This document shows, one piece after another, positions 8,279-16,988 of a stretch of DNA of 64,000 nucleotides (positions are counted from its first letter, which is position 1; the number at the start of each line of letters is the position of its first letter). Source of the stretch: DASXRA01 sp036502575 (GTDB taxonomy: Bacteria; Actinomycetota; Actinomycetes; Mycobacteriales; Jatrophihabitantaceae); the NCBI GenBank assembly GCA_036502575.1, contig DASXYL010000065.1, forward strand, positions 1-64,000. Direction: 5' to 3'. The notes beneath the pieces were generated by a model that saw only the letters and a list, made by a program, of their open reading frames with translations, searched no databases and was not told where the DNA came from. A program made the translations under genes and the position numbers.

Positions 8279-9148
8279 TCAGCCGCGCGTCCGGAAGCGT
8301 CCGGCGATCACGCTGTCCACGGAGTTGCGGCGGCCCACGAAGAAGGCCGTGTCGTGGCCGGTGATCCAGATGTCGACCACGAGATCATCGCCAGGCCATA
8401 GTGGAGAGACGAATCGTGCCTCCATCGAGCCAAAGCTCTCCGCCCGCCACCGACACACGTGGGCCAACAGGGCGCGCCCCACGTAGCCGAACGTGCACAG
8501 GCCGTGCAGGATAGGCCGATCGAATCCCGCTGCGGTGGCGAATGACGGATCCGAATGCAGCGGGTTGCGGTCTCCGCTGAGCCGGTACAGCAGCGCCTGA
8601 GTTGCGGGGACGCGGAAGGTCGTCGCATAGCTCGGCGCGTAGTCCGGCGGTTCCACGGCGAGCGCGGCGGGCCCACGGTCGCCACCCCAGCCACCTTCGC
8701 CCCGGATGAACGCGACGGCGCAGGTGGTGAACACGGGATGGCCGGTCTTGGCATCCGAAGCCCGTGTTTCGGTCTCTACCGCTGCGCCGGAGCCCTTGTC
8801 GTATATTCCGACGATCTCCGAGACCGTTGTGACCTCACCCGCAGGCGGGATCGGGGTGAAGAGCCGAATCGACTGGGATCCGTGCACGAGCTTGCGTTTG
8901 TCGTATCGGCCCAGCGCGGCATCGATCTCGCGGGGCGGTTTGGCAAGGATCACGGCCATGGAGGGCAGGGCGTGCTGCGCGATGCCGGCACTGTTCTCCG
9001 TTGTGAACGCAAGCTCTTCCGATGCGCCGCCTGCACCAACGCCTAGGGCATAGAGCAGCGACTCCGTCGAGTTCCAGGCGCGGTGCTGTGGTGGCGACTG
9101 GAAACCGACGGCGTCCTTGTTGATGGGCTCGTAGCTAGCCGACGGCAT
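8279..9148 (-). CDS. MaoC-like (R)-specific enoyl-CoA hydratase 2 (double hot-dog)
   Basis: Protein of 289 residues, the length of eukaryote-type hydratase 2 with two hot-dog repeats. The C-terminal repeat carries the hydratase-2 signature YRLSGDRNPLHSDP followed by GFDRPILHG, with the catalytic Asp and His. It would hydrate trans-2-enoyl-CoA to (3R)-hydroxyacyl-CoA. The ATG at 9148 gives MPSASYEPINKDAVGF and overlaps the upstream SDR stop by 14 bp. Together with that SDR it resembles the split multifunctional enzyme 2 (Hsd4B/Hsd4A) used for sterol side chains and branched acyl-CoAs. Confidence 0.88.
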   Translation of the reverse strand: MPSASYEPINKDAVGFQSPPQHRAWNSTESLLYALGVGAGGASEELAFTTENSAGIAQHALPSMAVILAKPPREIDAALGRYDKRKLVHGSQSIRLFTPIPPAGEVTTVSEIVGIYDKGSGAAVETETRASDAKTGHPVFTTCAVAFIRGEGGWGGDRGPAALAVEPPDYAPSYATTFRVPATQALLYRLSGDRNPLHSDPSFATAAGFDRPILHGLCTFGYVGRALLAHVCRWRAESFGSMEARFVSPLWPGDDLVVDIWITGHDTAFFVGRRNSVDSVIAGRFRTRG

Positions 9149-10037
9149 GTGGCTGAGCACCTTCGGCAACCAGCGCTTCAACAACGTCAGCGAGCTCGTG
9201 CGGATCCCATCGTCCTTCGCTGGTGACACTGCCTTGGACGCTCCACGGGCGATAGAGCTTGACCGTGCCTCCTGCCACATAAAAGACCTTGCCAGTCACG
9301 GTCGAGGTCGGTGCCGCCAACGCGACGATCAGCGGCGAGATGTTCTCCGGAGCCCAAGGGTCGAACTCCCCAGCTTCTGCGGCGGGCATCAGTGCAGCCA
9401 CGGTCGGGGTCTGCTCGATCAGCCGGGTACGGGCTGCGGGTGCGATGGCGTTGACGCGGACGCCGTAGCGCCCCAGTTCCTTGGCAGCGATCTGGCTCAA
9501 CGTGGCGATTCCTGACTTGGCCGCGCCGTAGTTCGCCTGGCCAGCGTTCGCGTGCAGACCGGAGGTCGAGGTCGTGTTGATGACCGCTGCCGAGACGGCG
9601 TGGCCGGCCTTGGACTGTTCGCGCCAGTAGGCGGCGGCGAAGCGCAGCGGCGCGAAGTGCCCTTTGAGATGGACGCGGATCACCGCGTCCCACTCGTCCT
9701 CCGTCATGGCTGCCAGGACGCGATCGCGCAGGATTCCGGCATTGTTGACCAAGACATCGAGGCGGCCGAACTCGTCGACGGCCGCCTGGATCAGTGCGCG
9801 GGCACCGTCCCAGCTAGCGACATCGGAGTCGTTCACGACCGCGCGTCCACCCGCCCGCTGGATGGCCTCGACGACTTCGCGGGCGGGAGTGATGTCGTTG
9901 CCGCTGCCGTCGCTTGCACCACCGAGGTCGTTGACCACGACGGCTGCCCCGTGGCGGGCCAGTGCCAGCGCGTGCTCGCGTCCGATGCCTCGGCCTGATC
10001 CCGTCACGATCGCCACGCGTCCATCGAGCATGCCCAT
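9135..10037 (-). CDS. SDR, Hsd4A-like (3R)-hydroxyacyl-CoA dehydrogenase
   Basis: Classical SDR of 300 residues with TGSGRGIG (NAD binding), LVNNAGILRD, catalytic Ser in NTTSTSG and YGAAKSG (Tyr/Lys). The sequence resembles the dehydrogenase domain of peroxisomal multifunctional enzyme 2. It would oxidise the (3R)-hydroxyacyl-CoA made by the adjacent MaoC hydratase. ATG 10037 has GGAGGA 9 bases upstream; a second ATG at 10031 is less well spaced. First gene of the operon running to 7134 and divergent from an acyl-CoA dehydrogenase, with element A copy 2 between them. Confidence 0.87.
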   Translation of the reverse strand: MGMLDGRVAIVTGSGRGIGREHALALARHGAAVVVNDLGGASDGSGNDITPAREVVEAIQRAGGRAVVNDSDVASWDGARALIQAAVDEFGRLDVLVNNAGILRDRVLAAMTEDEWDAVIRVHLKGHFAPLRFAAAYWREQSKAGHAVSAAVINTTSTSGLHANAGQANYGAAKSGIATLSQIAAKELGRYGVRVNAIAPAARTRLIEQTPTVAALMPAAEAGEFDPWAPENISPLIVALAAPTSTVTGKVFYVAGGTVKLYRPWSVQGSVTSEGRWDPHELADVVEALVAEGAQPHAVG

Positions 10038-10115
10038 GCGTCCACGTCCTCCGTTTCGGACAGTTGTTATCGCTCCGAGCCGCATGCTCTTGCGAACCCG
10101 CTAAGCGCCGCTAAT

Positions 10116-10131
10116 ATTATCATATTCATCG
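10116..10131 (+). promoter_or_regulatory. Element A copy 2
   Basis: ATTATCATATTCATCG, a match of 12 of 16 positions to the copy at 21776. It sits in the 130-bp divergent promoter between the SDR (10037, minus) and the acyl-CoA dehydrogenase (10168, plus). Read on the minus strand it contains TATGATAATA, which could also serve as a -10 box for the SDR operon. Confidence 0.5.
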
Positions 10132-10167
10132 GTGGGTGCGAGGAAGCCCGAGTCGAAGGACGTGTAT

Positions 10168-11310
10168 ATGGAGTTCATTTTCAGCGCGGAGCAGGAAGCG
10201 TTTCGGGGCGCTCTTCGCGATTTTCTCGCCGTGCACTCCAGTGAGGCCGAGGTGCGTCGGCTGATGCAGACCGAGGAGGGCTACGAGCCGGCGGTCTGGG
10301 CTGCGTTGGCCAAGGAACTCGACCTGACCGGCCTGACGGTGCCCGAAGTACTGGGAGGTGCGGGCGCGACCGTGGTCGACCTGGCGATCGCGTTCGAGGA
10401 GATGGGCAGGGTCCTGTTCTGCGCGCCGTTTCTGTCCCACGTCCTTGCGACCTCGGCGTTGGTGGCGGCCGATCCGACCGATGCCCTGGGGTTGGTGCCG
10501 GTGCTGGCTGCAGGAACCAGACGCGCCACATTGGCGGTCATGGAGTCCCCCCACGACTGGGGCGGGACTGCGCCGTCGACGGTCGCCGTGCCTTCCGGTG
10601 AGCTCTTCGACATCAGCGGGGGGAAGCACTACGTCCTGGACGGACACACCGCCGACGTCGTGATCGTCTCGGCCGTGGACGATCGGGGGCTGTGTTCGCT
10701 GTTTGTCGTTGAACGTGACGGTGCCGGTGTGGACGCTACTGCGGTCGAAGGAATGGATCTGACTAGGAAGCTGGCCACCATTCGGCTCGAGAGCGCGAAG
10801 GGGCGCCGGGTCGGCGCACCCGGCTCCGGACCTGAGGTGTTGAGGTACGTGCTGAACCTGGCCGCGACCCTTCAGGCCGCAGAGCAGGTCGGCGCCGCCC
10901 AACGGGCGCTGGACACCAGCGTCGAGTACGCGAAGATGCGCGTGCAGTTCGGGCGGCCGATCGGATCGTTCCAAGCGATCAAGCACAAGTGTGCCGACAT
11001 GTTCCTGGCCGTGGAGTCGGCCCGGTCGGCGGCTCAGCACGCCGCATGGACGGCTGATGGTGCGTCGGATCAGTTCGGAGTTGCGGCGAGCATCGCCAAG
11101 GCGCACTGTTCGGAGGCGTTGGTCAGCATCGCTGCGGAGAACATCCAGATCCATGGTGGCATCGGCTTCACGTGGGAGCACTCAGCCCACCTGTACTTCC
11201 GGCGGGCTCGCAGTTCGCAGATCATGTTCGGCCCACCGAGCTACCACCGGGAGCTGATCGCGCTGAGTCTGCGTGTCGGCGGTCAGGACGCCGCGCGGAC
11301 CTCTGCGTGA
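10168..11310 (+). CDS. Acyl-CoA dehydrogenase (FadE28-like subunit)
   Basis: Acyl-CoA dehydrogenase of 380 residues. The N-terminal helices (FIFSAEQEAFRGALRDFL) and the C-terminal AENIQIHGGIGFTWEHSA are typical, while the middle domain is reduced and the end reads FRRARSSQIMFG, with no terminal GGTxxIQRN. This pattern is seen in the non-canonical subunit of alpha2beta2 actinobacterial dehydrogenases. ATG 10168 has GAAGGA 7 bases upstream. It is divergent from the operon encoding the complementary-looking dehydrogenase at 7134, so a heteromer is plausible. It converges on the crotonase gene ending at 11343. Confidence 0.83.
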   Translation: MEFIFSAEQEAFRGALRDFLAVHSSEAEVRRLMQTEEGYEPAVWAALAKELDLTGLTVPEVLGGAGATVVDLAIAFEEMGRVLFCAPFLSHVLATSALVAADPTDALGLVPVLAAGTRRATLAVMESPHDWGGTAPSTVAVPSGELFDISGGKHYVLDGHTADVVIVSAVDDRGLCSLFVVERDGAGVDATAVEGMDLTRKLATIRLESAKGRRVGAPGSGPEVLRYVLNLAATLQAAEQVGAAQRALDTSVEYAKMRVQFGRPIGSFQAIKHKCADMFLAVESARSAAQHAAWTADGASDQFGVAASIAKAHCSEALVSIAAENIQIHGGIGFTWEHSAHLYFRRARSSQIMFGPPSYHRELIALSLRVGGQDAARTSA

Positions 11311-11316
11311 GTTCGA

Positions 11317-11350
11317 GCGCCTGGCGGCCGCGGGGCCGCCGGTCAGGCGC
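11317..11350. terminator. Probable bidirectional hairpin terminator
   Basis: A long GC-rich inverted repeat between two convergent genes. The left arm is GCGCCTG plus GCGGCC (11317-11329) and the right arm is GGCCGC (11334-11339) followed, after a 4-base bulge, by CAGGCGC (11344-11350). There is no T-run. The right arm overlaps the last codons of the minus-strand crotonase. A role as shared terminator is inferred from position and stem strength. Confidence 0.5.
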
Positions 11351-12110
11351 CGCGGAAGACCGGCGCTCGTCGCTCATTCGCGGCACGGACGCCCTCGCCG
11401 AAGTCACTGGTGCTCCTTAGACGCGTCTGCTCACACAGCTCGCGATCCAGGACGGCGTCAAGCTGGCCTCGGATGCCGGCACGCAGGGTCTCTTTGATCG
11501 AGCGAACCGCGAGAGGTGCCGCGGATACGAACCGGCGGGCATAGTCGCCCGCAGCTGCTCTGAGTTCGTTCTCGGGGGCAAGCTGATCGAGCAGTCCAAT
11601 GCCGAAAGCCTCGTCGCCACCAACGGATCGGCTGCTCATCAGCAAATCGGCTGCGCGCGTGGAACCGACCACCGCCGGCAAGGTGACAGATAGGCCAAAG
11701 CCATGATGGAAGCCTAGGCGCGAGAAGTTCGCCGTGAATTTCGTGGCGGTGGTGCCCACCCGGAAGTCGGCGGCCAATGCGAGGCCAAGGCCTCCCCCGA
11801 TCGCGGCACCTTGCAATGCTGCCACGATCGGCGTGCGTATGCTGAACAACCTCTTGGCTTGCTCGTACAGCCGCCCGGCCGCGTCGGGTTCGGCCATCTC
11901 GCCGCCGAAGTCGGCACCTGCACAGAAGTTCCGGCCTTCCGAGCACAGCACGACGGCACGACAGTCAGGATCCTGATCCAGCTGCTCGAGTGCCTCGGCA
12001 AGCGCGCGCAAGGACGACGGCGAGAAGTAGTTGTGTGGGCCGCGACGGATCTCGACTTCCACGACGTGGTCGCCGTGCGGGCGGATCTCTAGGTCGCTGT
12101 GCAGGCTCAT
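11343..12110 (-). CDS. Enoyl-CoA hydratase/isomerase family protein
   Basis: Crotonase of 255 residues with an intact oxyanion-hole region (FCAGADFGGE, GAAIGGGLGLALAADFRV). The segment aligning with the first catalytic Glu reads FTANFSRLGFHHGFG, with Ser or Asn instead of Glu. The second catalytic Glu position appears as Asp in TRAADLLMSS. A standard hydration mechanism is therefore doubtful; isomerase, thioesterase or C-C hydrolase activity is possible. The ATG at 12110 has AGGAG 4-5 bases upstream and overlaps the upstream synthetase stop as ATGA. Last gene of the operon from 15072. Confidence 0.75.
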   Translation of the reverse strand: MSLHSDLEIRPHGDHVVEVEIRRGPHNYFSPSSLRALAEALEQLDQDPDCRAVVLCSEGRNFCAGADFGGEMAEPDAAGRLYEQAKRLFSIRTPIVAALQGAAIGGGLGLALAADFRVGTTATKFTANFSRLGFHHGFGLSVTLPAVVGSTRAADLLMSSRSVGGDEAFGIGLLDQLAPENELRAAAGDYARRFVSAAPLAVRSIKETLRAGIRGQLDAVLDRELCEQTRLRSTSDFGEGVRAANERRAPVFRGA

Positions 12111-14293
12111 GAATCTCCTGTGTGCTCTGGGGCGGGCGCACTGTCGGGCATCGGCGCCAGATGGGCGACGAAGTCCACCGCGGTCGCGCCGTCACCGTCC
12201 TGATGAACGATCAGGGGGTTGATTTCGAACTCATGCAGGCGCGGGCCCAAACTGGTTGCGATCGCGGACGTGGCGACGATCGCATTGATGGTGGCATTCA
12301 GGTCTACTTGCTTTCCTCCGCGGAAGCCATCCAACAGGGGCCAGCCGCGAAGCCGGCGCAGCAAGGCGATCGCCCGCTCGCGATCGATCGGAAGCAGGTC
12401 GCTTGCCGCGTCGGCATAGAGTTCGACGCCGACGCCGCCGATACCGACGGTTACCACCGCCGGGTAGCCCAGTGGCTGTGCCTGGACGCCCACCAACAGT
12501 TCCGTGCCCACGCGTGCCCGGCGTTGCACCAGGACACCGAGCACCCGCGCCCCGGGGGCGCTGGACGCGACTCGTGCGAGCAGTTCGTCGTAGCTCGCGC
12601 CGACGTCGGCGGGATCCATGTCGACCATGACCAGCCCAAGATCGCTCTTGTGCAGGACGTCCGGCGATTGCACCTTGAGCACAAGCGGTCCGCCCAGCTC
12701 GCGGGCGATCTGGACCGCAGTGTCCCGCGAAGTGGCCAATCGGCCGTCGGGGATGTCGATGCCAGCTTCCTCCAGGACAGCGGCCGCCTCGCTCTCGGTA
12801 ACCACCGTCGTCCGGGGGCGGGCGTGCGCCGTCACGGTGTGGGCAGCCGCCCAGGGTGCATGCGGATCGGATGCTGTGATCCCCAGTGCCCGGACAGCGT
12901 CACCCACCGAATCAAATACAGGCAAGTGGGCTTCAGCCAAGATGGCGCGCACATCGCCTGTTCTGTCGTGCGAAGACACGTAGACCACCACAAAGGGCGT
13001 CGAGGACGAGGCCCTCGCCGCGACCAGTGCCTCGGCAATCGCTCTGGCAACCCCACCGACAACTGCGGACAGCAGAACCACGACAACGTCGACGTTGGCA
13101 TCCTCGGCTACCGCCCGGCAGACCTCACCGAAGTCATGTGGCCGTGACGCAACGAGATCTGCCGTCACGTCAACCGGATTCTGCGGCGTGGCAAACGCTG
13201 ACAATCGCCCGGTCAACTGGGCGATGGTGCTTGGACCGAGGGCCACCACCTCCAGCGCCGTCTGGCTGGCGAGGTCAGCCATCACACTGCCCATACCACC
13301 AGAGGTCGTGATGATCCCAAGTCGGGACGCGGGTCGTCGTACGCCTTCGGTCCACAGCATGGCTACGTCAACCAATTCATTGACATCGCTGGCGAGCACG
13401 ACGCCAAAATGCTCCGAGACGATGTCGAACGCCTCGCTCGTGCCCGTGATGGCCCCCGTGTGCGAAGCGATCGCGATCCGGCCGGCGTCGGACTGGCCGG
13501 ACTTGAGCACGACGATCTTCTTGCCGAGATCATGCGCCCGCGAGCAGAGGTCGTGCCATTCCCCGTACTCGGGCACTTGCTCGATGTACAGTACGAAGAC
13601 GTTGAGCTGTGGTTTCTCGAGCAGGTAGCGCGTGCATTCGACCACACCGACGTCCATCTGATTGCCGGTGCTCATCCAGACCGCGGGCATGAACCCTCGC
13701 TCCCGGCCAAGGTCGAACACCGAACCACCGACTGCCCCGCTCTGCCCGACGTACGCAACCGGCATCGGTTCGCCGAACCGCCTGGCCCACAGCGCGTTGG
13801 AGAAGGTGCCGGCGAGCTGATGATGGACGTTGACGATCCCCTGGCAGTTCGGTCCGAGGATCCGCAGGTTCGACTCGCGCGCTATCCGCAGGATCTCCTG
13901 CTCACGCACCCGCCCCTGGAATCCCAGCTCGGCAAAGCCAGACGCGAAGACGACGGCGGCTCCGGCTCCGGCCTGGGCCGCCTGTTCCACAGAGGTCACG
14001 ATCTGGTCCCCGCTGGTGAACAGCAGAACCAAGTCGACGCGGTGCGGGACGTCCACCAGCGAGGGGTAGCACTGCACATCGCCGATCATGTCGGCCTTGG
14101 GATTGATCGCGACGACATCCCCGGCGTAGCCGAACTTACGCAGCGTACGTAGTGTTGCCGCCCCGAGCCCTCGGCCTGAGGCCGAGACGCCGACCACAGC
14201 AATTGAGGCAGGTGATAGGAATGCTTCCAGGCTGGGTCGGGAGCCTTCCGTTGGGGATGCGAGGGGCACCTGTCCCGAGGCGGCCAGGCTCAT
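12107..14293 (-). CDS. ADP-forming acyl-CoA synthetase (fused alpha-beta, ACD type)
   Basis: Protein of 728 residues with the acetyl-CoA synthetase (ADP-forming) domain order. An N-terminal CoA-binding Rossmann domain (SIAVVGVSASGRGLG, near residue 31) is followed by succinyl-CoA-synthetase-like flavodoxin folds with the phospho-His motif IASHTGAITG and TTSGGMGSVMAD. The C-terminal ATP-grasp domain starts at about residue 500 (LVLKVQSPDVLHKSDLG). It interconverts an acid, CoA and ATP with acyl-CoA, ADP and phosphate. Its start overlaps the upstream crotonase stop as TAATG. It could activate an acid intermediate or recover ATP from an acyl-CoA product. Confidence 0.88.
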   Translation of the reverse strand: MSLAASGQVPLASPTEGSRPSLEAFLSPASIAVVGVSASGRGLGAATLRTLRKFGYAGDVVAINPKADMIGDVQCYPSLVDVPHRVDLVLLFTSGDQIVTSVEQAAQAGAGAAVVFASGFAELGFQGRVREQEILRIARESNLRILGPNCQGIVNVHHQLAGTFSNALWARRFGEPMPVAYVGQSGAVGGSVFDLGRERGFMPAVWMSTGNQMDVGVVECTRYLLEKPQLNVFVLYIEQVPEYGEWHDLCSRAHDLGKKIVVLKSGQSDAGRIAIASHTGAITGTSEAFDIVSEHFGVVLASDVNELVDVAMLWTEGVRRPASRLGIITTSGGMGSVMADLASQTALEVVALGPSTIAQLTGRLSAFATPQNPVDVTADLVASRPHDFGEVCRAVAEDANVDVVVVLLSAVVGGVARAIAEALVAARASSSTPFVVVYVSSHDRTGDVRAILAEAHLPVFDSVGDAVRALGITASDPHAPWAAAHTVTAHARPRTTVVTESEAAAVLEEAGIDIPDGRLATSRDTAVQIARELGGPLVLKVQSPDVLHKSDLGLVMVDMDPADVGASYDELLARVASSAPGARVLGVLVQRRARVGTELLVGVQAQPLGYPAVVTVGIGGVGVELYADAASDLLPIDRERAIALLRRLRGWPLLDGFRGGKQVDLNATINAIVATSAIATSLGPRLHEFEINPLIVHQDGDGATAVDFVAHLAPMPDSAPAPEHTGDS

Positions 14294-15072
14294 TATTCGT
14301 GCCTCCGACTCCGGATGCGTGCCACGGCCGCTGCGACGTCGGGGGTGCCGAACGACTCCCCTTCGGCGGCCAGCGAGAAGTCCAATACGGCGTTGGCGGC
14401 CTGCTTCAGGTGCAGGTTGAGGGCACGTTTGGTGTCCTGTGCAGCCTGCGGAGGAAGTTCTGCGAACCGCCGCGCGATCCCGACTGCTTCCTCCAGTGCG
14501 GCGTTCTCGGGAACAACCCGGTTCGCCAGGCCGATATCGACTGCCTCGGCCGGTTCGATTCGTTCCCCCAGCAGCAACAGGGCCTTGGCGCGGAGCAGAC
14601 CGCACAGCAGGGGCCAGAACGCCGCACCACCGTCACCGGCGACCAGGCCAACCGAGACGTGCGTGTCCGCGAGATAGGAATTCTCGCTCATCACGACGTA
14701 ATCGCTGAGGATCGCCAGTGTCGCCCCGAGACCGACGGCCGGACCGTTCACCGCGGCGACGACGGGAAGGTGAAATCCGAGAAGTTCATCGACGAGGCGA
14801 CGAGCGTTGCGCAGGCTGCGTCGACGCAGTTCCACATCCGATTGTTGGCGTAGAAAGTTGTCCAGATCTCCGCCGGCGCTGAAGGCTCGGCCGGCGCCAG
14901 TTAGCACGACAGCCCTGGCCTCGGCATCGGCTCCGATCTGGTGCCACACGTCGATGAAGGCGGCCTGCATCACGGGACTGATCGCGTTGAGCGCGTCGGG
15001 CCTGTTCAGCGTGACAACCCGAACGTTTCCGATGCATGTGATGGTCAACTCGTCCGGCAACTGGTATTCCAC
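14293..15072 (-). CDS. Enoyl-CoA hydratase/isomerase family protein
   Basis: Crotonase of about 259 residues with the oxyanion loop FSAGGDLDNFL and GPAVGLGATLAILSDY. The catalytic-region segment DTHVSVGLVAGDGG lacks the canonical first Glu but is shared by a large actinobacterial EchA subgroup. I prefer GTG 15072 because GAGGG lies 5 bases upstream; GTG 15084 would add four residues. First gene of a three-gene operon with the ADP-forming synthetase and a second crotonase, with the dyad at 15114 just upstream. Probable role: hydration or isomerisation of enoyl-CoA intermediates. Confidence 0.78.
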   Translation of the reverse strand: MEYQLPDELTITCIGNVRVVTLNRPDALNAISPVMQAAFIDVWHQIGADAEARAVVLTGAGRAFSAGGDLDNFLRQQSDVELRRRSLRNARRLVDELLGFHLPVVAAVNGPAVGLGATLAILSDYVVMSENSYLADTHVSVGLVAGDGGAAFWPLLCGLLRAKALLLLGERIEPAEAVDIGLANRVVPENAALEEAVGIARRFAELPPQAAQDTKRALNLHLKQAANAVLDFSLAAEGESFGTPDVAAAVARIRSRRHE

Positions 15073-15113
15073 GCTGTCCCTCACCGAGGTTGAGACCGAC
15101 GATTAGATCGAAT

Positions 15114-15129
15114 CTGATAATAATATCAG
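15114..15129 (+). promoter_or_regulatory. Element A copy 3, near-perfect dyad CTGATAATAATATCAG
   Basis: The 16-mer has perfect 6-bp inverted arms, CTGATA and TATCAG, around a central ATAA. It lies about 42 bases upstream of the crotonase start at 15072, in the only spacer between two minus-strand operons. It is the most symmetric copy of the AT-rich element and matches the 29847 copy at 13 of 16 positions. It is probably the operator or promoter of the 15072-11343 operon. Confidence 0.55.
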
Positions 15130-15159
15130 GTACGCATGCGCTGGCGCGGCGGTTACGGA

Positions 15160-16221
15160 TCAGCTGCTCTGCAGCAGTGATCGTGCGGTTTGCAGGTAGC
15201 GCGGTAGCAGGCCGCTATAGCGTTCGACCCGCGCCGAGGGTGCTGCGCTTCGGCGGTTGTGCTTGACGTTCAAGGCCATAGCGGCCGCGCCTCGCAGGCC
15301 GGCCAGGGCAGCGAACCACGACATTGCCGCCAGCGGTCGTCCCGAGGTGGACTCATAGTGGTGCAGGACAGTGTCGGCGTCTGGCAGACCGGGGACGTGG
15401 TCGCGGACGGCGCTGGGGAGCGTCTGGCCGGACAGGGTCATCAGAAACCACGCCAGGTCTATACGCGGGTCGGATATGGTGCTGATTTCCCAGTCGAGGA
15501 TCGCTCGGACGGTGGCTTCAGCGCAGATTTGGTTGCCGAGTCGGAAGTCGCCGTGAACGAGAGTCGGGCTGAGGGGATCCGGTATTCGGTCGAGCAGCGC
15601 TTGGGCGCAACTCGTGCCCAGGTCCAGGAGTTCGGCGGCGTCGGCACGTTGGAGGGCGCGGACCCACATGCCCACCTCCGCCGCGAGTTCCACGCGTTCG
15701 AGCCCGACTGATGCGAGCAGCTCGACGGGTATCGAGTGCAGGTGCGTCAGGTGCGCGGTGGCGTCGAACACGCGATCGCGGATCTGCTGTGGCGGCGGGG
15801 TCCGGCCGCTCTCGTCCGTCAGAGGTTCCCAGCACTCGCCTTCGACCTCGGCGAGGACGTAGAACGGTGGGACAGCTGGTGGCTGACCGGGCTCGACGTG
15901 GAGCACAGGGGGCACCGGGATGCTGGTGCGTTCGGACAACAGCCGCAACAGGCGTGCCTGTCGCACGACGTCTCGGTTGCGGATCGGTTGTAGGCCTGCG
16001 GGGGCAGCCTTGACGTACACATGCTTATCCGGGCCGTCCCGCTCGAGGCGGACGGTAAAGGTTCGGCCCGAGCTGCCCGCCCCGACGGCGGACATCGACA
16101 CCAGCCGTGCCTCGGGAGCCCATCGTGCAAGCGAGTCGGCGACCCGCGCGGTCAGGTCGCTATCCGATTCCAGCTCCTGCGGACGCGACTCGGCGGCCGG
16201 CCCTGCCTCGGCTCGGTTCAT
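15160..16221 (-). CDS. APH-family phosphotransferase (probable acyl-CoA hydroxyl kinase)
   Basis: Aminoglycoside-phosphotransferase-fold kinase of 353 residues. It has a nucleotide loop (GAGSSGRTFTVRL), an ATP-binding Lys in VYVKAAP, the catalytic loop VHGDFRLGN and the metal-binding ILDWEISTISDPRIDLAW. It resembles the kinase domain of mammalian ACAD10/ACAD11 and bacterial LvaA, which phosphorylate 4-hydroxyacyl-CoA. Its start overlaps the SDR stop (ATGA), which in turn overlaps an ACAD11-like dehydrogenase, so the three are tightly coupled. Antibiotic resistance is an unlikely role in this context. Confidence 0.82.
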   Translation of the reverse strand: MNRAEAGPAAESRPQELESDSDLTARVADSLARWAPEARLVSMSAVGAGSSGRTFTVRLERDGPDKHVYVKAAPAGLQPIRNRDVVRQARLLRLLSERTSIPVPPVLHVEPGQPPAVPPFYVLAEVEGECWEPLTDESGRTPPPQQIRDRVFDATAHLTHLHSIPVELLASVGLERVELAAEVGMWVRALQRADAAELLDLGTSCAQALLDRIPDPLSPTLVHGDFRLGNQICAEATVRAILDWEISTISDPRIDLAWFLMTLSGQTLPSAVRDHVPGLPDADTVLHHYESTSGRPLAAMSWFAALAGLRGAAAMALNVKHNRRSAAPSARVERYSGLLPRYLQTARSLLQSS

Positions 16222-16988
16222 CGCGGACCTCCGTCGACGCGAACGACTCCGCCGGTCGCGTAGGAGGACATGGAGCTGGCTAGGAACAGCGCCGCCCCAA
16301 CGACCTCGTGGGGTTCACCGGCACGCTGTAGCGAGTAGGTCGCGCGATGCCGTTCGACGGTGCTGTCGGGCCAGTGTGTCGCGACGTCTGTGCGGAACGG
16401 TCCGGCAAGGATGCAGTTGACTCGCACAGAGGGGCCGTATGCGCGTGCGAAGCCGACTGTCAGGGCGTTGATCCCCGCCTTGGCCGCTGCATACGGCAGG
16501 TACATCGGATCAGGTGAGAGCGATCCGTAGCTGCTGACGTTGATGATCGAACCTCCGCCGTCGGCGACCATGCGTTCGCCGACCAGCGCCGTCAGCCGGA
16601 AGACTCCCTTGAGGTTGACGTCGAAGACCTTGTCGTATAGAGCCTCGCTCACCTCGGACAGCGACGAGTACACCGGTGACATCCCGGCGTTGTTGACCAG
16701 GACATCGACTCGGCCGAACGTCTCGTAGGCCGCGTGCGCGAGGTGCTCGACGGAGTCCCATTTGCCGACGTGGCATGCGACTGCGACGGCCCGGCGGCCG
16801 GTCTCCTGCGTCACGTGCCGTGCCACGGCCTCGCAGGGCTCGAGGTTTCGGCTCGCGATCAGCACATCGGCCCCTGCGCGGGCGAACGCCATGACCATCT
16901 CTCTGCCGAGGCCGCGGCTGCCGCCCGTGATGACGGCGGCGCGCCCGCTGAGGTCAGGGAACTCGCCGTCATGCGTGGTCAGGCTCAT
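16218..16988 (-). CDS. Short-chain dehydrogenase/reductase
   Basis: Classical SDR of 256 residues with TGGSRGLG near residue 20, VLVNNAGMSPV, catalytic Ser in NVSSYGS and YLPYAAAKAG (Tyr/Lys). The ATG at 16988 overlaps the upstream dehydrogenase stop, and its own stop overlaps the kinase start, both as ATGA. In the levulinate-type scheme such an SDR interconverts 4-oxoacyl-CoA and 4-hydroxyacyl-CoA before phosphorylation, which would suit its position. A general 3-hydroxyacyl-CoA dehydrogenase is the alternative. Confidence 0.8.
   Translation of the reverse strand: MSLTTHDGEFPDLSGRAAVITGGSRGLGREMVMAFARAGADVLIASRNLEPCEAVARHVTQETGRRAVAVACHVGKWDSVEHLAHAAYETFGRVDVLVNNAGMSPVYSSLSEVSEALYDKVFDVNLKGVFRLTALVGERMVADGGGSIINVSSYGSLSPDPMYLPYAAAKAGINALTVGFARAYGPSVRVNCILAGPFRTDVATHWPDSTVERHRATYSLQRAGEPHEVVGAALFLASSMSSYATGGVVRVDGGPR

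Noticed and set aside
12122..14152. Long plus-strand open frames opposite the ADP-forming synthetase
   Set aside because: They are antisense to a 728-residue protein with clear CoA-binding, phospho-His and ATP-grasp motifs, and their translations are Arg/Gly-rich without any domain.
15160..16221. Aminoglycoside resistance gene
   Set aside because: The APH fold is shared with metabolic kinases; the overlapping ACAD11-like dehydrogenase and SDR indicate a metabolic role.
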